Positions 7,777-17,301 are shown, counted from the stretch's first letter. The stretch is DNA of 64,000 nt from JACTMZ01 sp044359955 (GCA_044359955.1 JBIKLF010000002.1:186001-250000); one strand, 5' to 3'. Translations and numbers: made by a program. The notes: generated from the sequence alone by a model not told the origin.

Positions 7777-9515
7777 TGTCATCCATAAATATATCTCTTC
7801 TTCATGCTACACGCGGCCGTGTTGGAGGGGCCATAGCGGCACGGGATCGCTGGCTGCAAGCTGCCGAATGTCCGGACAGGATTGAGCACATTTTTGCATT
7901 CGATCGCGACGATGCGGATTCGGTGACAGGGCTTAGTGCATATCAGCACGTCATCGCCGAAGCCCGCGATAAAGGCTGCGTTGCAGCTTGGAATCTTGCG
8001 GCCCGAGCCAGCAAAGGACAGATCCTGGTGCAACTGTCCGACGATTGGCTGCCGATCCGGCACTGGGATACGAAGATCGCTGCTAGATTTCGTGATGCAT
8101 CGAGAGCCGGGGTTTTAAGGGTAAGCGACGGCCGGCGCGTCGATGACTTGCTGGCCTTTGCCATTTTCACGCGTGCCTATCTCGAGCTTCTTGGGGGCGA
8201 CTTCCTTGCCCCGGAATACTTCGGCGTCTACTCGGACGATGAATTCAGTTTGCGCGCCTACCAGAATGGCGTTGTCATCGATGCACGGGACATCGTCTTC
8301 GAGCATTGTCACCCTTCGTTCTCTGAAGATGCTGTCTACGACGAAACGCACAAAAGACAAAACGATGATGCACGTTATCGTGAAGGCAGGAAAATATTTC
8401 TGCGTCGCAACCCGTCCGCCCGGGGGCACTGGCTCCACGAGGGGACAGAAGAGAGGTTTTATTTGCCGCCCGGTCATCGGTTCGTGCAGAACTTTATCGG
8501 ACCGGTCCATCTTGCCCGAAGTCCCTTGGGACGGAGCCTTCCCGCGCAGGGTGGTTCATCGGAACAGGCGTCGCTTCAACTCGGGCAGCGCGAGGGTCAC
8601 ACTATTGTCCGTGGGATTATCCGACAGCTGCTTACGTTCGCCAAAAGACTAGTGAGCGAGGCGCGGATTCCGGGCAGAGTGGCGGAAGTTCGTTCGACCC
8701 TGTGGAGCGGTGAGGAGATCGCCGGGATGCGCAGGGTGGTTCCGGGTGTGAAACTAGGTTCCATCCCAGTCTTTGTTATCAGCTACAACCAGCCGACATA
8801 TTTGCGGAATATGGTCACCCAGCTACTCCGCCTTGAGGTGCCGGCCGCGGAAATCCATATCATCGACAACGCAAGTAGTCATCCGGCGGTGACAGAATAT
8901 CTACGCGAAGTGGAAACTCAGGGAATCAATGTGACACGCCTCGAGCGCAATTTCGGTCCCCATGAGATTTTTGCGCCGGAGGCGGGTGTTCATTGGCCCG
9001 AAGTCTTCGCACTCACAGATCCCGATCTGGAGTTCAACCCGCGCATGCCGGCCACTTTCCGGGATGATCTTTGCAGGATCGCCTCGGCGTGTGGCGTTTG
9101 GAAGTGCGGCCTTGCACTGTCTCTCGATGACGCCGAGTTTTTTCGACCGGGTGCTTACGTGTGCGGACAAAGCATCGCCGAATGGGAAAAAAGGTTCTGG
9201 AGGCTTAAAGCCACGGTTGAAGAACCTGAGGTCGATTTGCTCAGGCGCGCCGGTGCCGAAGTCTACAATGCCGAGGTCGATACGACCTTCGCCGTCTGCT
9301 TGCGCGATCATCCGAGAACAAGCTTTCTGCAGGCTGTTCGGGTATCGGGTCTGTATTGCGCTCGGCACTTGCCTTGGTATAGAGACGGGCATTCCTTGCC
9401 CAAGCATCGCCACAATAGCAGCGAAGAGCTTCCAGCACCCGATGAGGCAGAGGCCCAATTCTATGCCGAGACGGCTCTGCAACACGCGACCCTGAGATCA
9501 GCCAAGACATCTTAA
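7776..9515 (+). CDS. Two-domain glycosyltransferase-like protein
   Basis: A 579-residue protein with two GT-A-like halves. The first half (about residues 1-220) has SINISLLHATRGR, DRDDADS and LSDDWLP, as in GT2-type domains. The second half starts near residue 327 with IPVFVISYNQPTYLRNM, IHIIDNASSH and TDPDLEF. A Ser/Gly-rich linker with a basic helical stretch lies between. It may add two successive residues to the glycan (inference). There is no membrane segment. It is coupled to the preceding GT by a one-base overlap. Roughly 50 bases separate it from the next methyltransferase. Confidence 0.8.
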   Translation: MSSINISLLHATRGRVGGAIAARDRWLQAAECPDRIEHIFAFDRDDADSVTGLSAYQHVIAEARDKGCVAAWNLAARASKGQILVQLSDDWLPIRHWDTKIAARFRDASRAGVLRVSDGRRVDDLLAFAIFTRAYLELLGGDFLAPEYFGVYSDDEFSLRAYQNGVVIDARDIVFEHCHPSFSEDAVYDETHKRQNDDARYREGRKIFLRRNPSARGHWLHEGTEERFYLPPGHRFVQNFIGPVHLARSPLGRSLPAQGGSSEQASLQLGQREGHTIVRGIIRQLLTFAKRLVSEARIPGRVAEVRSTLWSGEEIAGMRRVVPGVKLGSIPVFVISYNQPTYLRNMVTQLLRLEVPAAEIHIIDNASSHPAVTEYLREVETQGINVTRLERNFGPHEIFAPEAGVHWPEVFALTDPDLEFNPRMPATFRDDLCRIASACGVWKCGLALSLDDAEFFRPGAYVCGQSIAEWEKRFWRLKATVEEPEVDLLRRAGAEVYNAEVDTTFAVCLRDHPRTSFLQAVRVSGLYCARHLPWYRDGHSLPKHRHNSSEELPAPDEAEAQFYAETALQHATLRSAKTS

Positions 9516-9567
9516 ATGTGCCCGGGAGCCGGTTGCAGGCATCACACTAATATTTGCGTCATCCGAA

Positions 9568-10707
9568 ATGGACAAATCTAGCGAAGCCTTTTCCGTTCAA
9601 CGAGGGTCTATGCTTGTCTCCTTCGTCAACAGGTGCTGCCGCAAGCTGTTGCACGCCGCTTCGATACCCCTGCTGGCGGTTTGCCGACAACTGCAGGGTT
9701 TTCTTGCGCGGTCCGAGGTACGCCTTGCGGGTGCTGCCCGAGCTAGCGATCCGCGCCGTTATAGCGCCCATGTTAATTTTCCGGGTCTCCACGCCGATCG
9801 GGAGCTATATGTTCCCGATTTAGAGCGCTTTTTGGCCAAAGCGACGGACAGGGTATCTTTTTTCTCCAATGCCTGCCCGCCGGGGAAAAGTGCGCTGGAA
9901 ATAGGCCCGCTTCATGCTCCAATCTGTCGCCGTCCTGCGTCCGACGTCAAATATCTCGATGCTTTCACGACTCAGGAGCTTCGGGATCACTACACCTCTG
10001 ATCCCAATGTCGATGCGGCGGCAATTGTCGATGTGGATTACGTTTGGAGAGGTGAACGCTACGAGGTGTTGATCCGCGAACGTTTCGATTCCGTGGTGAC
10101 GAGCCACAACATCGAGCATATGCCATGCTTGGTAGACTTTCTGGATAATCTTGAATCGGTCCTCAAGCCCGGAGGCAAAGTGTATCTGGCAATCCCGGAC
10201 AAGCGCTACTGTTTCGATCACTACAAATCCGAGTCTTCTATTTCCGATGTGCTTGATGCGTTTATTCTCGGAAAGAAGGCATTGCCGGCCTCAGCACTGG
10301 TCAGGCAGGCATTGGTCGTCACTCACAACGAATCGATGCGCCACTGGGCGGGAGACCATGGCGAGCCAGCGTTTTTAAATCCCTCAGAATTCAGACGAAG
10401 GTCCGGCCGCATTTTGGGCGATGAGGACAAGATCCCAGCGGATTCCCCAGTCGGGAAGTCTTCGCCCGCGGGGAGAGATATGCCTCCCGGGCACGATATG
10501 TTCGACCGCCTGCGCCAGTTATACAGTCTAGACAGCAGTGCCCACACGGGTGATCAGCACGCCTGGGTCTTCACGCCCGGCTCATTCGCCGAGATCATGT
10601 TTCTTCTCAGCTACTTGGGTCTCAGTGGGCTCGCAATCGAGCGACTTCATCCCACAGATTTTGGTTCGCACGAGTTTTACGTTGTGCTGTGCAAAAGCCG
10701 CGAATGA
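9568..10707 (+). CDS. SAM-dependent methyltransferase domain protein
   Basis: A 379-residue protein. A basic N-terminal part with LLHAASIPLLAVCRQL could be an amphipathic helix. The methyltransferase core starts near residue 105 with SALEIGPLHAP (motif I), followed by YLDAFT (acidic end of strand 2), FDSVVTSHNIEHM and LKPGGKVYLAIPDKR, typical of sugar-pathway class I methyltransferases. An ATG at 9610 is an alternative start. Its stop codon overlaps the following start (ATGA, 10704-10707). It probably methylates or otherwise caps a glycan residue. Confidence 0.83.
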   Translation: MDKSSEAFSVQRGSMLVSFVNRCCRKLLHAASIPLLAVCRQLQGFLARSEVRLAGAARASDPRRYSAHVNFPGLHADRELYVPDLERFLAKATDRVSFFSNACPPGKSALEIGPLHAPICRRPASDVKYLDAFTTQELRDHYTSDPNVDAAAIVDVDYVWRGERYEVLIRERFDSVVTSHNIEHMPCLVDFLDNLESVLKPGGKVYLAIPDKRYCFDHYKSESSISDVLDAFILGKKALPASALVRQALVVTHNESMRHWAGDHGEPAFLNPSEFRRRSGRILGDEDKIPADSPVGKSSPAGRDMPPGHDMFDRLRQLYSLDSSAHTGDQHAWVFTPGSFAEIMFLLSYLGLSGLAIERLHPTDFGSHEFYVVLCKSRE

Positions 10708-11666
10708 ATCATTTTGACACCTCTGCCGCGCGTGCCTTGTCTGCTGAATCTAGTTGGGAGCACCATTTTTCGGTCTGCTGTCTGGTTACGCGATGGAGCG
10801 ATTACGAAACGGCCCGCACGGCGTATCATCGGCAGGGATTCAATACGGATAACAGCGAGTTCCTTGTTTGCGATAACTCCACGACCAATCGATTTGATGC
10901 CTACCAAGCAATACGGGCCTTCCTGCGCGAAGCGCGGGGCCGCTATGTGGTGATCGCTCACCAGGATGCTTACCCCATGGAAGAATGCAGCAAGCTCCTC
11001 GAGCGATTGAAAAGCTTGGAGAAAGCGGATCCGATGTGGGGCATCGCCGGCAATGCCGGTGTCAATGATCGCAAATGGCCGTCTGTTGCTGGTTCACTCC
11101 GTATGCCCGAAAGCATGGGCATCTCGATGAAGATGCCCCATCAGCAGGTCTCCGTTCTCGACGAGAATGCCCTCATTATCCGAAACGGATGCGGAATTAC
11201 GGTGAGCGCCGACCTGGAAGGATACCACCTCTACGGCCTCGACATATGCTCGGTCGCAGCTCGGCTCGGATACACGAGCTACGCGTTGGATTATCTATGG
11301 TTTCACGGTTCACACGGCACTATCGCCGAAGATTTCTTTGCTTCTAAGGTTAAGTTGGAGTCAAAGCTCCGAAAATACTTCTCTCGAACCGGAGCCGCGA
11401 CGACCTGCACGCATGTCTCTTGGTCGCCATCCAAATGGCAGTCGGCTTTGTCGATGGCGAAAAGCCTAATGCAAGTGGCCTTCAGTCCGCGGCACAAGGA
11501 CGCCCGCAGACACCTGTGGCTGGAAGGAAAAAGTAACATCCTCTTCGTCCCTGCGCTGTTGTTTCTTGCTGCAGCTCATGGCCCTAGGTTGATCGCCTCG
11601 AAAATCTACCGCACAGCTCAGAAGTTTGGCGTGACCAAAGTTAAACTGGCACCCGCTGATAATTGA
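10704..11666 (+). CDS. Glycosyltransferase-like protein
   Basis: About 320 residues. I chose ATG 10704 because it overlaps the preceding stop as ATGA; an in-frame codon at 10689 would add five residues. The segment FSVCCLVTRWSDYETA, ECVCDNS-like FLVCDNSTTN, and VVIAHQDAYPMEE match the beta1-beta4 pattern of GT-A glycosyltransferases, with HQD in the DxD position. YLWFHGSHGT near residue 200 is a conserved His-containing loop of this subgroup. Role: transfer of one sugar to the repeat unit (inference). The protein is cytoplasmic. Confidence 0.72.
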   Translation: MNHFDTSAARALSAESSWEHHFSVCCLVTRWSDYETARTAYHRQGFNTDNSEFLVCDNSTTNRFDAYQAIRAFLREARGRYVVIAHQDAYPMEECSKLLERLKSLEKADPMWGIAGNAGVNDRKWPSVAGSLRMPESMGISMKMPHQQVSVLDENALIIRNGCGITVSADLEGYHLYGLDICSVAARLGYTSYALDYLWFHGSHGTIAEDFFASKVKLESKLRKYFSRTGAATTCTHVSWSPSKWQSALSMAKSLMQVAFSPRHKDARRHLWLEGKSNILFVPALLFLAAAHGPRLIASKIYRTAQKFGVTKVKLAPADN

Positions 11667-11688
11667 TGTAGCGCCAATTTTATTCGCG

Positions 11689-12240
11689 ATGAGAAAACTT
11701 CCTACACGAATACACGATGCGTGGCTGCTGAAGCCGAAGGTCTTCGGGGACGCACGCGGATTTTTCCTCGAGTCTTGGAACCGCGAGACATTCAAAGACT
11801 TGGGCTTAGATCTCGATTTCGTGCAGGACAACCACAGCCGATCGTCAAAACACGTGCTGCGCGGACTTCACTATCAAGCCGGGGACGCGGCCCAAGGGAA
11901 GCTTGTCTGGGTCACGTCGGGCACCGTGTTCGATGTGCTTGTCGATCTTCGCCAAAGCTCCCCGACTTATGGAGTGTGGGATGGCTACATGCTGACCACC
12001 GACGCCCACGAGCGACTCTACGTGCCGCCTGGCTGCGCCCACGGGTTTCTCGTGGTCAGCGACACCACCGATTTTCACTACAAGGTCACTACGCCGTATA
12101 ACCCTCAAGCCGAATGCGCTCTGCGCTGGGATGACTCTGAGTTGGCCATTGATTGGCCTCTTGAGATAGGCATCGAGCCGATCCTTTCGGCCAAAGACAA
12201 GGCTGCGCCGAGTTTCAAAGACTGCGAAAAGTATGATTGA
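11689..12240 (+). CDS. rfbC: dTDP-4-dehydrorhamnose 3,5-epimerase
   Basis: A 183-residue RmlC cupin of normal length. It converts dTDP-4-keto-6-deoxyglucose to the L-lyxo-hexulose in dTDP-L-rhamnose synthesis. The catalytic His sits in RGLHYQ (H61), with FGDARGFFLES near residue 19 and YVPPGCAHGFLV in the jelly roll. RmlA, RmlB and RmlD are not seen in the window, so they must be elsewhere or this epimerase serves a related deoxysugar. The hairpin covering its stop (12238-12257) may slow transcription. Confidence 0.95.
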   Translation: MRKLPTRIHDAWLLKPKVFGDARGFFLESWNRETFKDLGLDLDFVQDNHSRSSKHVLRGLHYQAGDAAQGKLVWVTSGTVFDVLVDLRQSSPTYGVWDGYMLTTDAHERLYVPPGCAHGFLVVSDTTDFHYKVTTPYNPQAECALRWDDSELAIDWPLEIGIEPILSAKDKAAPSFKDCEKYD

Positions 12241-12257
12241 TCCCGCGAACGGGATCA
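12238..12257 (+). terminator. Hairpin at the end of rfbC
   Basis: TGATCCCG and CGGGATCA form a perfect 8-bp stem with loop CGAA, and the stem includes the stop codon. No T tract follows, so it is at most a weak terminator or an mRNA-end stabiliser. Confidence 0.4.
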
Positions 12258-12494
12258 TAGTTGTCAGTGCTTAGTAGGCAGTTTTCAGCAAGTCTTTCTG
12301 CTGTATTTCTTGACTTGCTTGCTGCGGTTGATTCGCTTTGCTTACCCCTCCGGGCTACCTAGGGCAGCCTATCTCGCTACGCTCGGTTGTGTCGCCTGCG
12401 GCGGGCTGCGGCTATTTGCCCCATGCGCGAGTGCGCTCCGGTATCTTCGTTACCTTCGTTCGCTTCTGTTGAATTCGGTTCAGCTTTGCCAGCA

Positions 12495-13268
12495 ATGTCC
12501 GTAGATAGCGAATCTGCCGCACTAGCTGGCGCTGGGCACACTAAAGCGAGTGTGGCTCTTGCGGTTTTCAATGGGGCCCAGTTTCTCCCGCAGCAACTTG
12601 AATCGCTGTTGGTCAATCTACGGCCTGGAGACGAGATCGTCGCGGTGGACGACGTTTCTACCGACGACTCCGTCGCCATTCTCAAGGGGTGTCCTTGGCC
12701 CGACCTGAGGATCATCAGGCACGACAAGAACCAGGGGGTCTTTGTCACATTCGAGACCGCCTTAAGGGCGGCCAAGCACGACATAGTTTTCCTCTGCGAC
12801 CAGGACGACGTGTGGCTTCCCGGCAAACGCGATGCCTTCGTGCGTGAATTCGAGGCGGATGCGAACTGCAAAGCCGTGGTCTCCGATGTCGAGGTAATCG
12901 ACGGTAAGGGGACTGTCCTTCTCGAGTCCTTCATGGCGACAAGGGATGGCTTTAAAGGGGACCCTCTCTCCACTTTCAGCAGGAATCGGTTTCTCGGCTG
13001 CGCCATGGCTATCCACCGCAGCATCCTTGATCTTTCTCTGCCGGTCCCGAGGGTCGTTCCGATGCACGATATGTGGTTCGGAATCATGGCAGGGCTCAGT
13101 GGAAACGTGCGCTATATCGACAAAGTGCTCATGCAATACCGGCGCCACGGCGCCAACACGAGCATCGGTCGCACTGGTAATGCCCTGCAGATAATCTGGC
13201 GCCGCATGTGCTTGTCCGCAGGATTGCTGATGAGAACGCCGCGGATAGCCCGAGCCGTATTGACTTGA
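12495..13268 (+). CDS. Family 2 glycosyltransferase, rhamnosyltransferase-like
   Basis: I place the start at ATG 12495 (MSVDSESAALAG), since the upstream in-frame codons from 12387 translate to Arg/Cys/Ser-rich sequence unlike a GT. It gives about 257 residues. The blocks VALAVFNGAQFLPQQL, VDDVSTDDS and FLCDQDDVWLPGK are the signature of RfbF/WbbL-like GT2 enzymes that use dTDP-rhamnose. This fits the adjacent rfbC. The C-terminal YRRHGANTS is also typical. Two hundred and fifty bases upstream lack any gene. Confidence 0.85.
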   Translation: MSVDSESAALAGAGHTKASVALAVFNGAQFLPQQLESLLVNLRPGDEIVAVDDVSTDDSVAILKGCPWPDLRIIRHDKNQGVFVTFETALRAAKHDIVFLCDQDDVWLPGKRDAFVREFEADANCKAVVSDVEVIDGKGTVLLESFMATRDGFKGDPLSTFSRNRFLGCAMAIHRSILDLSLPVPRVVPMHDMWFGIMAGLSGNVRYIDKVLMQYRRHGANTSIGRTGNALQIIWRRMCLSAGLLMRTPRIARAVLT

Positions 13269-13299
13269 TGCCCCCCGCGATCTTCGGATCGACCATAGC

Positions 13300-14070
13300 G
13301 TGAAAGTTTCCATCGTCACTGTCTGCCTGAACGCTGCTGCCACCGTTCGTGATGCTATTGATTCGGTCGCTTCGCAGGACTACCCCGACATTGAGCATAT
13401 TGTCATCGATGGTGGGTCGACGGACGGAACTCTAGAGCTGCTCAGGTCCGGCAACAGCCGGATTTCACGTCTGGTATCCGAGAAAGATGACGGCCTTTAC
13501 GATGCCATGAACAAAGGAGCCGAGCTCTGCACCGGTGAGGTGATCGGGTTTCTCAATGCGGATGATGTCTATGCGTCTGACCGAGTGATCTCCAAAGTTG
13601 CGCGCTGTTTCGAGGAGTCTTCCATCGGCGCCTGCTACGGTGATTTGGAATATGTGGCCCGAAGCGACACCAGCAAGATTCAGAGGAGATGGACATCGGG
13701 AGAATTCCGACCAGGGTCATTCTCAGAGGGCTGGGCGCCCCCGCACCCGGCCTTTTTTGTCCACCGTGAGCGCTTTGCCGATAGCAGCGGCTTCGATCTG
13801 CGATTCAGAGTCGCCGCGGACAACGACCTAATGATGCGCTTGCTCGAGGTTGAGCGGATCAAGTGCGCTTACATTCCCGAGGTGTTTGTCAAAATGCGTA
13901 GCGGTGGGGCTTCCAACCGCAGCTTGCGCAATATCCTGCGAGGCAATCTGGAAATCTGGCGTGCCCTGAATGAAAACGGGCTCAACCCGCGGCTGTTCTC
14001 CTTTCTTGCCGGGAAAACGGCGTTCAAAACCAGACACTTTAGCGATGCAGCTCGAAATCCCGGATCTTGA
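13300..14070 (+). CDS. Family 2 glycosyltransferase, WcaE-like
   Basis: A 256-residue GT2 protein starting at GTG 13300. The sequence VSIVTVCLNAAATVRDAI, IDGGSTDGT, KDDGLYDAMNKG and GFLNADDVY is the colanic-acid WcaE/WcaA pattern. The DxD is represented by NADD near residue 86. The next conserved block, VHRERFADSSGFDLRFRVAADNDL, fits the acceptor side. It is cytoplasmic and peripheral. Role: adds a sugar to the lipid-linked repeat unit. Confidence 0.88.
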   Translation: MKVSIVTVCLNAAATVRDAIDSVASQDYPDIEHIVIDGGSTDGTLELLRSGNSRISRLVSEKDDGLYDAMNKGAELCTGEVIGFLNADDVYASDRVISKVARCFEESSIGACYGDLEYVARSDTSKIQRRWTSGEFRPGSFSEGWAPPHPAFFVHRERFADSSGFDLRFRVAADNDLMMRLLEVERIKCAYIPEVFVKMRSGGASNRSLRNILRGNLEIWRALNENGLNPRLFSFLAGKTAFKTRHFSDAARNPGS

Positions 14071-14103
14071 TTTTGTGAGCGCCGCCTAGACTATTTCCGA
14101 CAC

Positions 14104-15507
14104 ATGGCTCTTTCCGTTCCTGAGAAAAAAGTGGTTCTGGTCGCCGTCGACCTCGCGATGCTCGTGGCGTGCATCGTTGTGGCCTTCGCGCTCGTGGCAA
14201 ATATCCCGGCGCTGGCTGCGCTCGAGGTGCGAAGTCAGGGGTTTTGGTCTGCGGCCTTCGGCTTGCTTCTACTGCTCGTCGCTTATCTCAATGACTGCCT
14301 GGACATCACCAGCCTCCGGTCTTACTGGCGCTACCTACGTCGCTGGTGGGGGGCTTGCGCGGTCACGGTCTTTGTTTATCTCTTTATCTTCTTCATTTTC
14401 GGTCGCGCGGCTTCGGCGAGCGGAGGGGAAGCTGGATTACCCCGCGTTGTTCCCGCTGTTTCTCTGGCGTTTGCTGCCTTGGCCCTTCCCTTGGCCAGAC
14501 TTGCAGTGGATCGGATGCTCGGACTCGGACGCGCCCGGAAAAAGTGTCTCGTGCTCGGGGCCGGTGACAGTGCGCGCGCCTTTCTCTCCCAGGCTTCCAC
14601 GCTGCGCTCCGAGTGGATGGTTTGCGGGATTGTCGATGATGACCCGGACAAACTTGGATTAGTGATCGGCGGCGCGGAGGTGGTCGGAAGCTCGGCCGAT
14701 CTGCCAGGTTTGGCCGAGAGTTGTGGTGCGGAGGAAATCATTCTCGCGGTCAATCGGGAGATGAACCCTTCGGCGATCAAAGCCCTCATGACCTGCTTTG
14801 AGCAAGGGGTGGATATTGTCCCGGTGGGCCTGGCCACCGAGCGCTCTCTCGGGCGTGTTCCCCTGCAACACCTTGGAGATCGTTGGTTGCCGCCCACGTT
14901 CTGGGCTTCGAACGCGATACCTCTTTTCTACGATGTATTGAAGCGCGCCTCGGATATTCTTTTTGCCCTCCTTGTTTCGCTTCTGACTCTGCCTCTCCTC
15001 TTGATCGCCGCCCTGCTCGTGCGCCTGACCTCCCTTGGGTCGGCTTTCTACCGTCAGGTCCGCACCGGCATGCACGGACGGCCTTTCACCATTTATAAGC
15101 TGCGGACCATGGTGAACGATGCCGAGGCGGGAGGGGCGCAATGGGCGGAGAAGAACGACACAAGGATCACACCCCTGGGAAAATTTCTGCGCGCCACGCG
15201 CATCGATGAGCTACCGCAACTCTGGAATGTCCTGCGCGGAGACATGAGCCTCGTCGGTCCGAGGCCGGAGCGTCCTGAATTCGTCGAACAGTTGGAAAAA
15301 GAAATCCCCTTTTACCGGGCCCGCTTTGCCGTGCGTCCGGGCATCACGGGATGGGCCCAAGTGAAGCACCGCTACGTCAACTCGGTAGAAGACACCAAAA
15401 CGAAGTTGGAATACGACCTCTTCTACATCAAAAACCGTTCCCTTTGGCTCGACCTGGTGATCTTGGGAAAGACCGCGAAGACGGTGGTGACTTTCCGGGG
15501 ACAGTAA
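14104..15507 (+). CDS. Undecaprenyl-phosphate sugar phosphotransferase (WbaP/EPS family)
   Basis: A 467-residue integral membrane protein that starts glycan assembly by moving a sugar-1-phosphate to undecaprenyl phosphate. Four N-terminal transmembrane segments (about residues 9-30, 45-65, 80-100, 115-135) precede a Rossmann-like domain beginning KKCLVLGAGDSARAF. A further hydrophobic helix (LFALLVSLLTLPLLLIAALL) precedes the catalytic bacterial sugar transferase domain. That domain has YRQVRTGMHGRPFTIYKLRTM, RIDELPQLWNVLRGDMSLVGPRPE and RPGITGWAQV. It marks this region as the core of a polysaccharide locus. The sugar (Glc, Gal or a modified one) is not determinable. Confidence 0.95.
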   Translation: MALSVPEKKVVLVAVDLAMLVACIVVAFALVANIPALAALEVRSQGFWSAAFGLLLLLVAYLNDCLDITSLRSYWRYLRRWWGACAVTVFVYLFIFFIFGRAASASGGEAGLPRVVPAVSLAFAALALPLARLAVDRMLGLGRARKKCLVLGAGDSARAFLSQASTLRSEWMVCGIVDDDPDKLGLVIGGAEVVGSSADLPGLAESCGAEEIILAVNREMNPSAIKALMTCFEQGVDIVPVGLATERSLGRVPLQHLGDRWLPPTFWASNAIPLFYDVLKRASDILFALLVSLLTLPLLLIAALLVRLTSLGSAFYRQVRTGMHGRPFTIYKLRTMVNDAEAGGAQWAEKNDTRITPLGKFLRATRIDELPQLWNVLRGDMSLVGPRPERPEFVEQLEKEIPFYRARFAVRPGITGWAQVKHRYVNSVEDTKTKLEYDLFYIKNRSLWLDLVILGKTAKTVVTFRGQ

Positions 15508-15529
15508 TAGCGGAGTCGGTGTTTAATCT

Positions 15530-16444
15530 ATGAAATATCTTGTCACAGGCGGTGCCGGTTTTATCGGCTCGCACCTTGTCGAGGCGCTGCTTGCCGAAGG
15601 TGCGGAGGTTACCGTCCTCGATAACCTGTCAACCGGCCTGCAGGGAAACGTCCCCGACAAAGCGCGGTTGGTCGTAGGTCGGGCCGGCGACACAAGCCTA
15701 CTGGATCTGCTGCTCCCGGGATGTGCGGGTATCTTTCATCTCGCCGCGGTTTCATCCGTGCAGGCTTCTCTCGATCATCCGCTCGACGTGCACGAGGATA
15801 ACCTCACGGCGACACTGGCCCTGCTTGAAGCGGCGCGACGCTATAAAGTGCCACGCTTTGTTTTTTCCTCCTCGGCTGCGGTCTACGGTGACACCCAAGG
15901 TCAAATGGCCAGAGAAGATATGAGGCCCGATCCTCTGAGTCACTACGCGGTGCAAAAGTTGGCTAGCGAATACTATTGCCAGGTGTATAAGCGGGTTTAC
16001 GGACTTGAAACAGTCTGTCTGCGCTATTTCAACGTGTTCGGCCTTCGCCAAAGAGCCGACTCTCCCTACTCCGGAGCCATTGCCAAATTCCTCGAGGCAG
16101 CACGGGCCGAACGCGCGCCGACGGTTCTCGGCGACGGATCGCAAACCCGTGACTTTTGTCCCGTGGCCAATGTCGTGGCAGCCAATATCGCCGCCATGAC
16201 CAAGCCGGCCGCCGAGGTCTCGGGCGGCATCTTTAACATCGGCACGGGAAATTCCGTCTCAATCCGAGAGGTCGTGGCAGCCATCCGCGAAATCTTTCCC
16301 CAAACACCAGAGCCCCAATTTCTTGCCGCACGGTCAGGTGAAGTTCCGCATTCCCGTGCCGATATCTCCTTGGCCCGAGAAAAACTTGGATATCGGCCTC
16401 CAGCAGATTTCATCTCGGCTCTGAAGGAATTGGTGCTCTTTTAG
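15530..16444 (+). CDS. NAD-dependent sugar epimerase/dehydratase
   Basis: A 304-residue extended short-chain dehydrogenase. It has the NAD-binding GGAGFIGSHL near the N-terminus, FSSSAAVYGD with the catalytic Ser, and SHYAVQKLASEYY with the Tyr-x3-Lys pair. RYFNVFGLRQ and a substrate-binding GDGSQTRDF complete the UDP-glucose-4-epimerase-like pattern. It most likely interconverts UDP-hexoses or UDP-hexuronic acids feeding the cluster. It starts 22 bases after the sugar phosphotransferase gene. Confidence 0.9.
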   Translation: MKYLVTGGAGFIGSHLVEALLAEGAEVTVLDNLSTGLQGNVPDKARLVVGRAGDTSLLDLLLPGCAGIFHLAAVSSVQASLDHPLDVHEDNLTATLALLEAARRYKVPRFVFSSSAAVYGDTQGQMAREDMRPDPLSHYAVQKLASEYYCQVYKRVYGLETVCLRYFNVFGLRQRADSPYSGAIAKFLEAARAERAPTVLGDGSQTRDFCPVANVVAANIAAMTKPAAEVSGGIFNIGTGNSVSIREVVAAIREIFPQTPEPQFLAARSGEVPHSRADISLAREKLGYRPPADFISALKELVLF

Positions 16445-16456
16445 GTCTCGATACAC

Positions 16457-17242
16457 ATGAAACATCTGCATGTGACTGGCTGCGGGCGCAGTGGTACGAC
16501 GCTGCTCCTTGAGATGATGCGTGCCTCCTTCCGGTGCGATGAGTCTTCGCAGCACGAGCAAAGTATATTGGAGACGCCGCCTACTCGCCCCTCAACGATA
16601 TTCACAAAGCATCCAGGCGAGGTAGCTTTTCTTCGTCCACTTTTGGCCGCCGATCCTAATCTTGGTGGTGTTTATATCTACCGGGATCCGCGATCTGTCA
16701 TCTGCAGTGTTCATGCCAAGGCAGCCGACTGCTACGCGACCAATCTATCCTCTTGGCTGAAAGAGCAAGTGCACGCGAAACATTTGAAGTCACACCCAAG
16801 GTTTGTTGAGGTGCGCTACGAAGAGTTGATCACGAATCCGGACAACGTTCAGGCTAAAATACATAAAACCTTTCCCCTCTTGGAGGCCACGGGGAAATTT
16901 TCTTCTTATCACGAAAGGGCTCGGCCTTCGGAGGGAGCAGTTCAGGCATTGAATGGCTTTCGTGAAGTGGACCGTGAGCGGCTTCACGCTTGGCGCAATC
17001 ATCTTTCACGGGTGAAGGAGCAACTCGCGAGTCATCCCGGAATGGCTCGTATCTTGATTGAGCTCGGTTATGAGGAAGACACCACCTGGACTAGCTTGTT
17101 GGCTGAAGTGCAGGTCTGCCGTCACAAAGTGTGGGAGGAAAAAGGCGTCAATCTCTTGAAGAGATTCGATCAATGGCAAAGGCGAACAAGAAAGCTGCGC
17201 CGGCGCCTTGCCTTGCTTAGTTCGACTGGCTCCAGCCGTTGA
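16457..17242 (+). CDS. Sulfotransferase family protein
   Basis: A 261-residue cytoplasmic protein. GCGRSGTTLLLEMM at residues 8-21 is the PAPS 5'-phosphosulfate loop, and YIYRDPRSVICSVHA near residue 73 is the 3'-phosphate motif with Arg and Ser. The family moves sulfate from PAPS to a hydroxyl. Being the last gene of the glycan block, 12 bases after the epimerase and before a strong terminator, it suggests that the polysaccharide carries sulfate groups. This would be notable for a terrestrial or freshwater bacterium, but the habitat is unknown. Confidence 0.85.
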   Translation: MKHLHVTGCGRSGTTLLLEMMRASFRCDESSQHEQSILETPPTRPSTIFTKHPGEVAFLRPLLAADPNLGGVYIYRDPRSVICSVHAKAADCYATNLSSWLKEQVHAKHLKSHPRFVEVRYEELITNPDNVQAKIHKTFPLLEATGKFSSYHERARPSEGAVQALNGFREVDRERLHAWRNHLSRVKEQLASHPGMARILIELGYEEDTTWTSLLAEVQVCRHKVWEEKGVNLLKRFDQWQRRTRKLRRRLALLSSTGSSR

Positions 17243-17272
17243 GTTGACTGTGTTCAGTTTGCAGTGTTCAGG

Positions 17273-17297
17273 AGCGGGCCTTACGGCCCGCTTTTTT
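17273..17297 (+). terminator. Rho-independent terminator after the glycan cluster
   Basis: Stem AGCGGGCC / GGCCCGCT, loop TTAC, followed by six T. It closes the + strand operon ending in the sulfotransferase. Confidence 0.85.
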
Positions 17298-17301
17298 GTG
17301 T

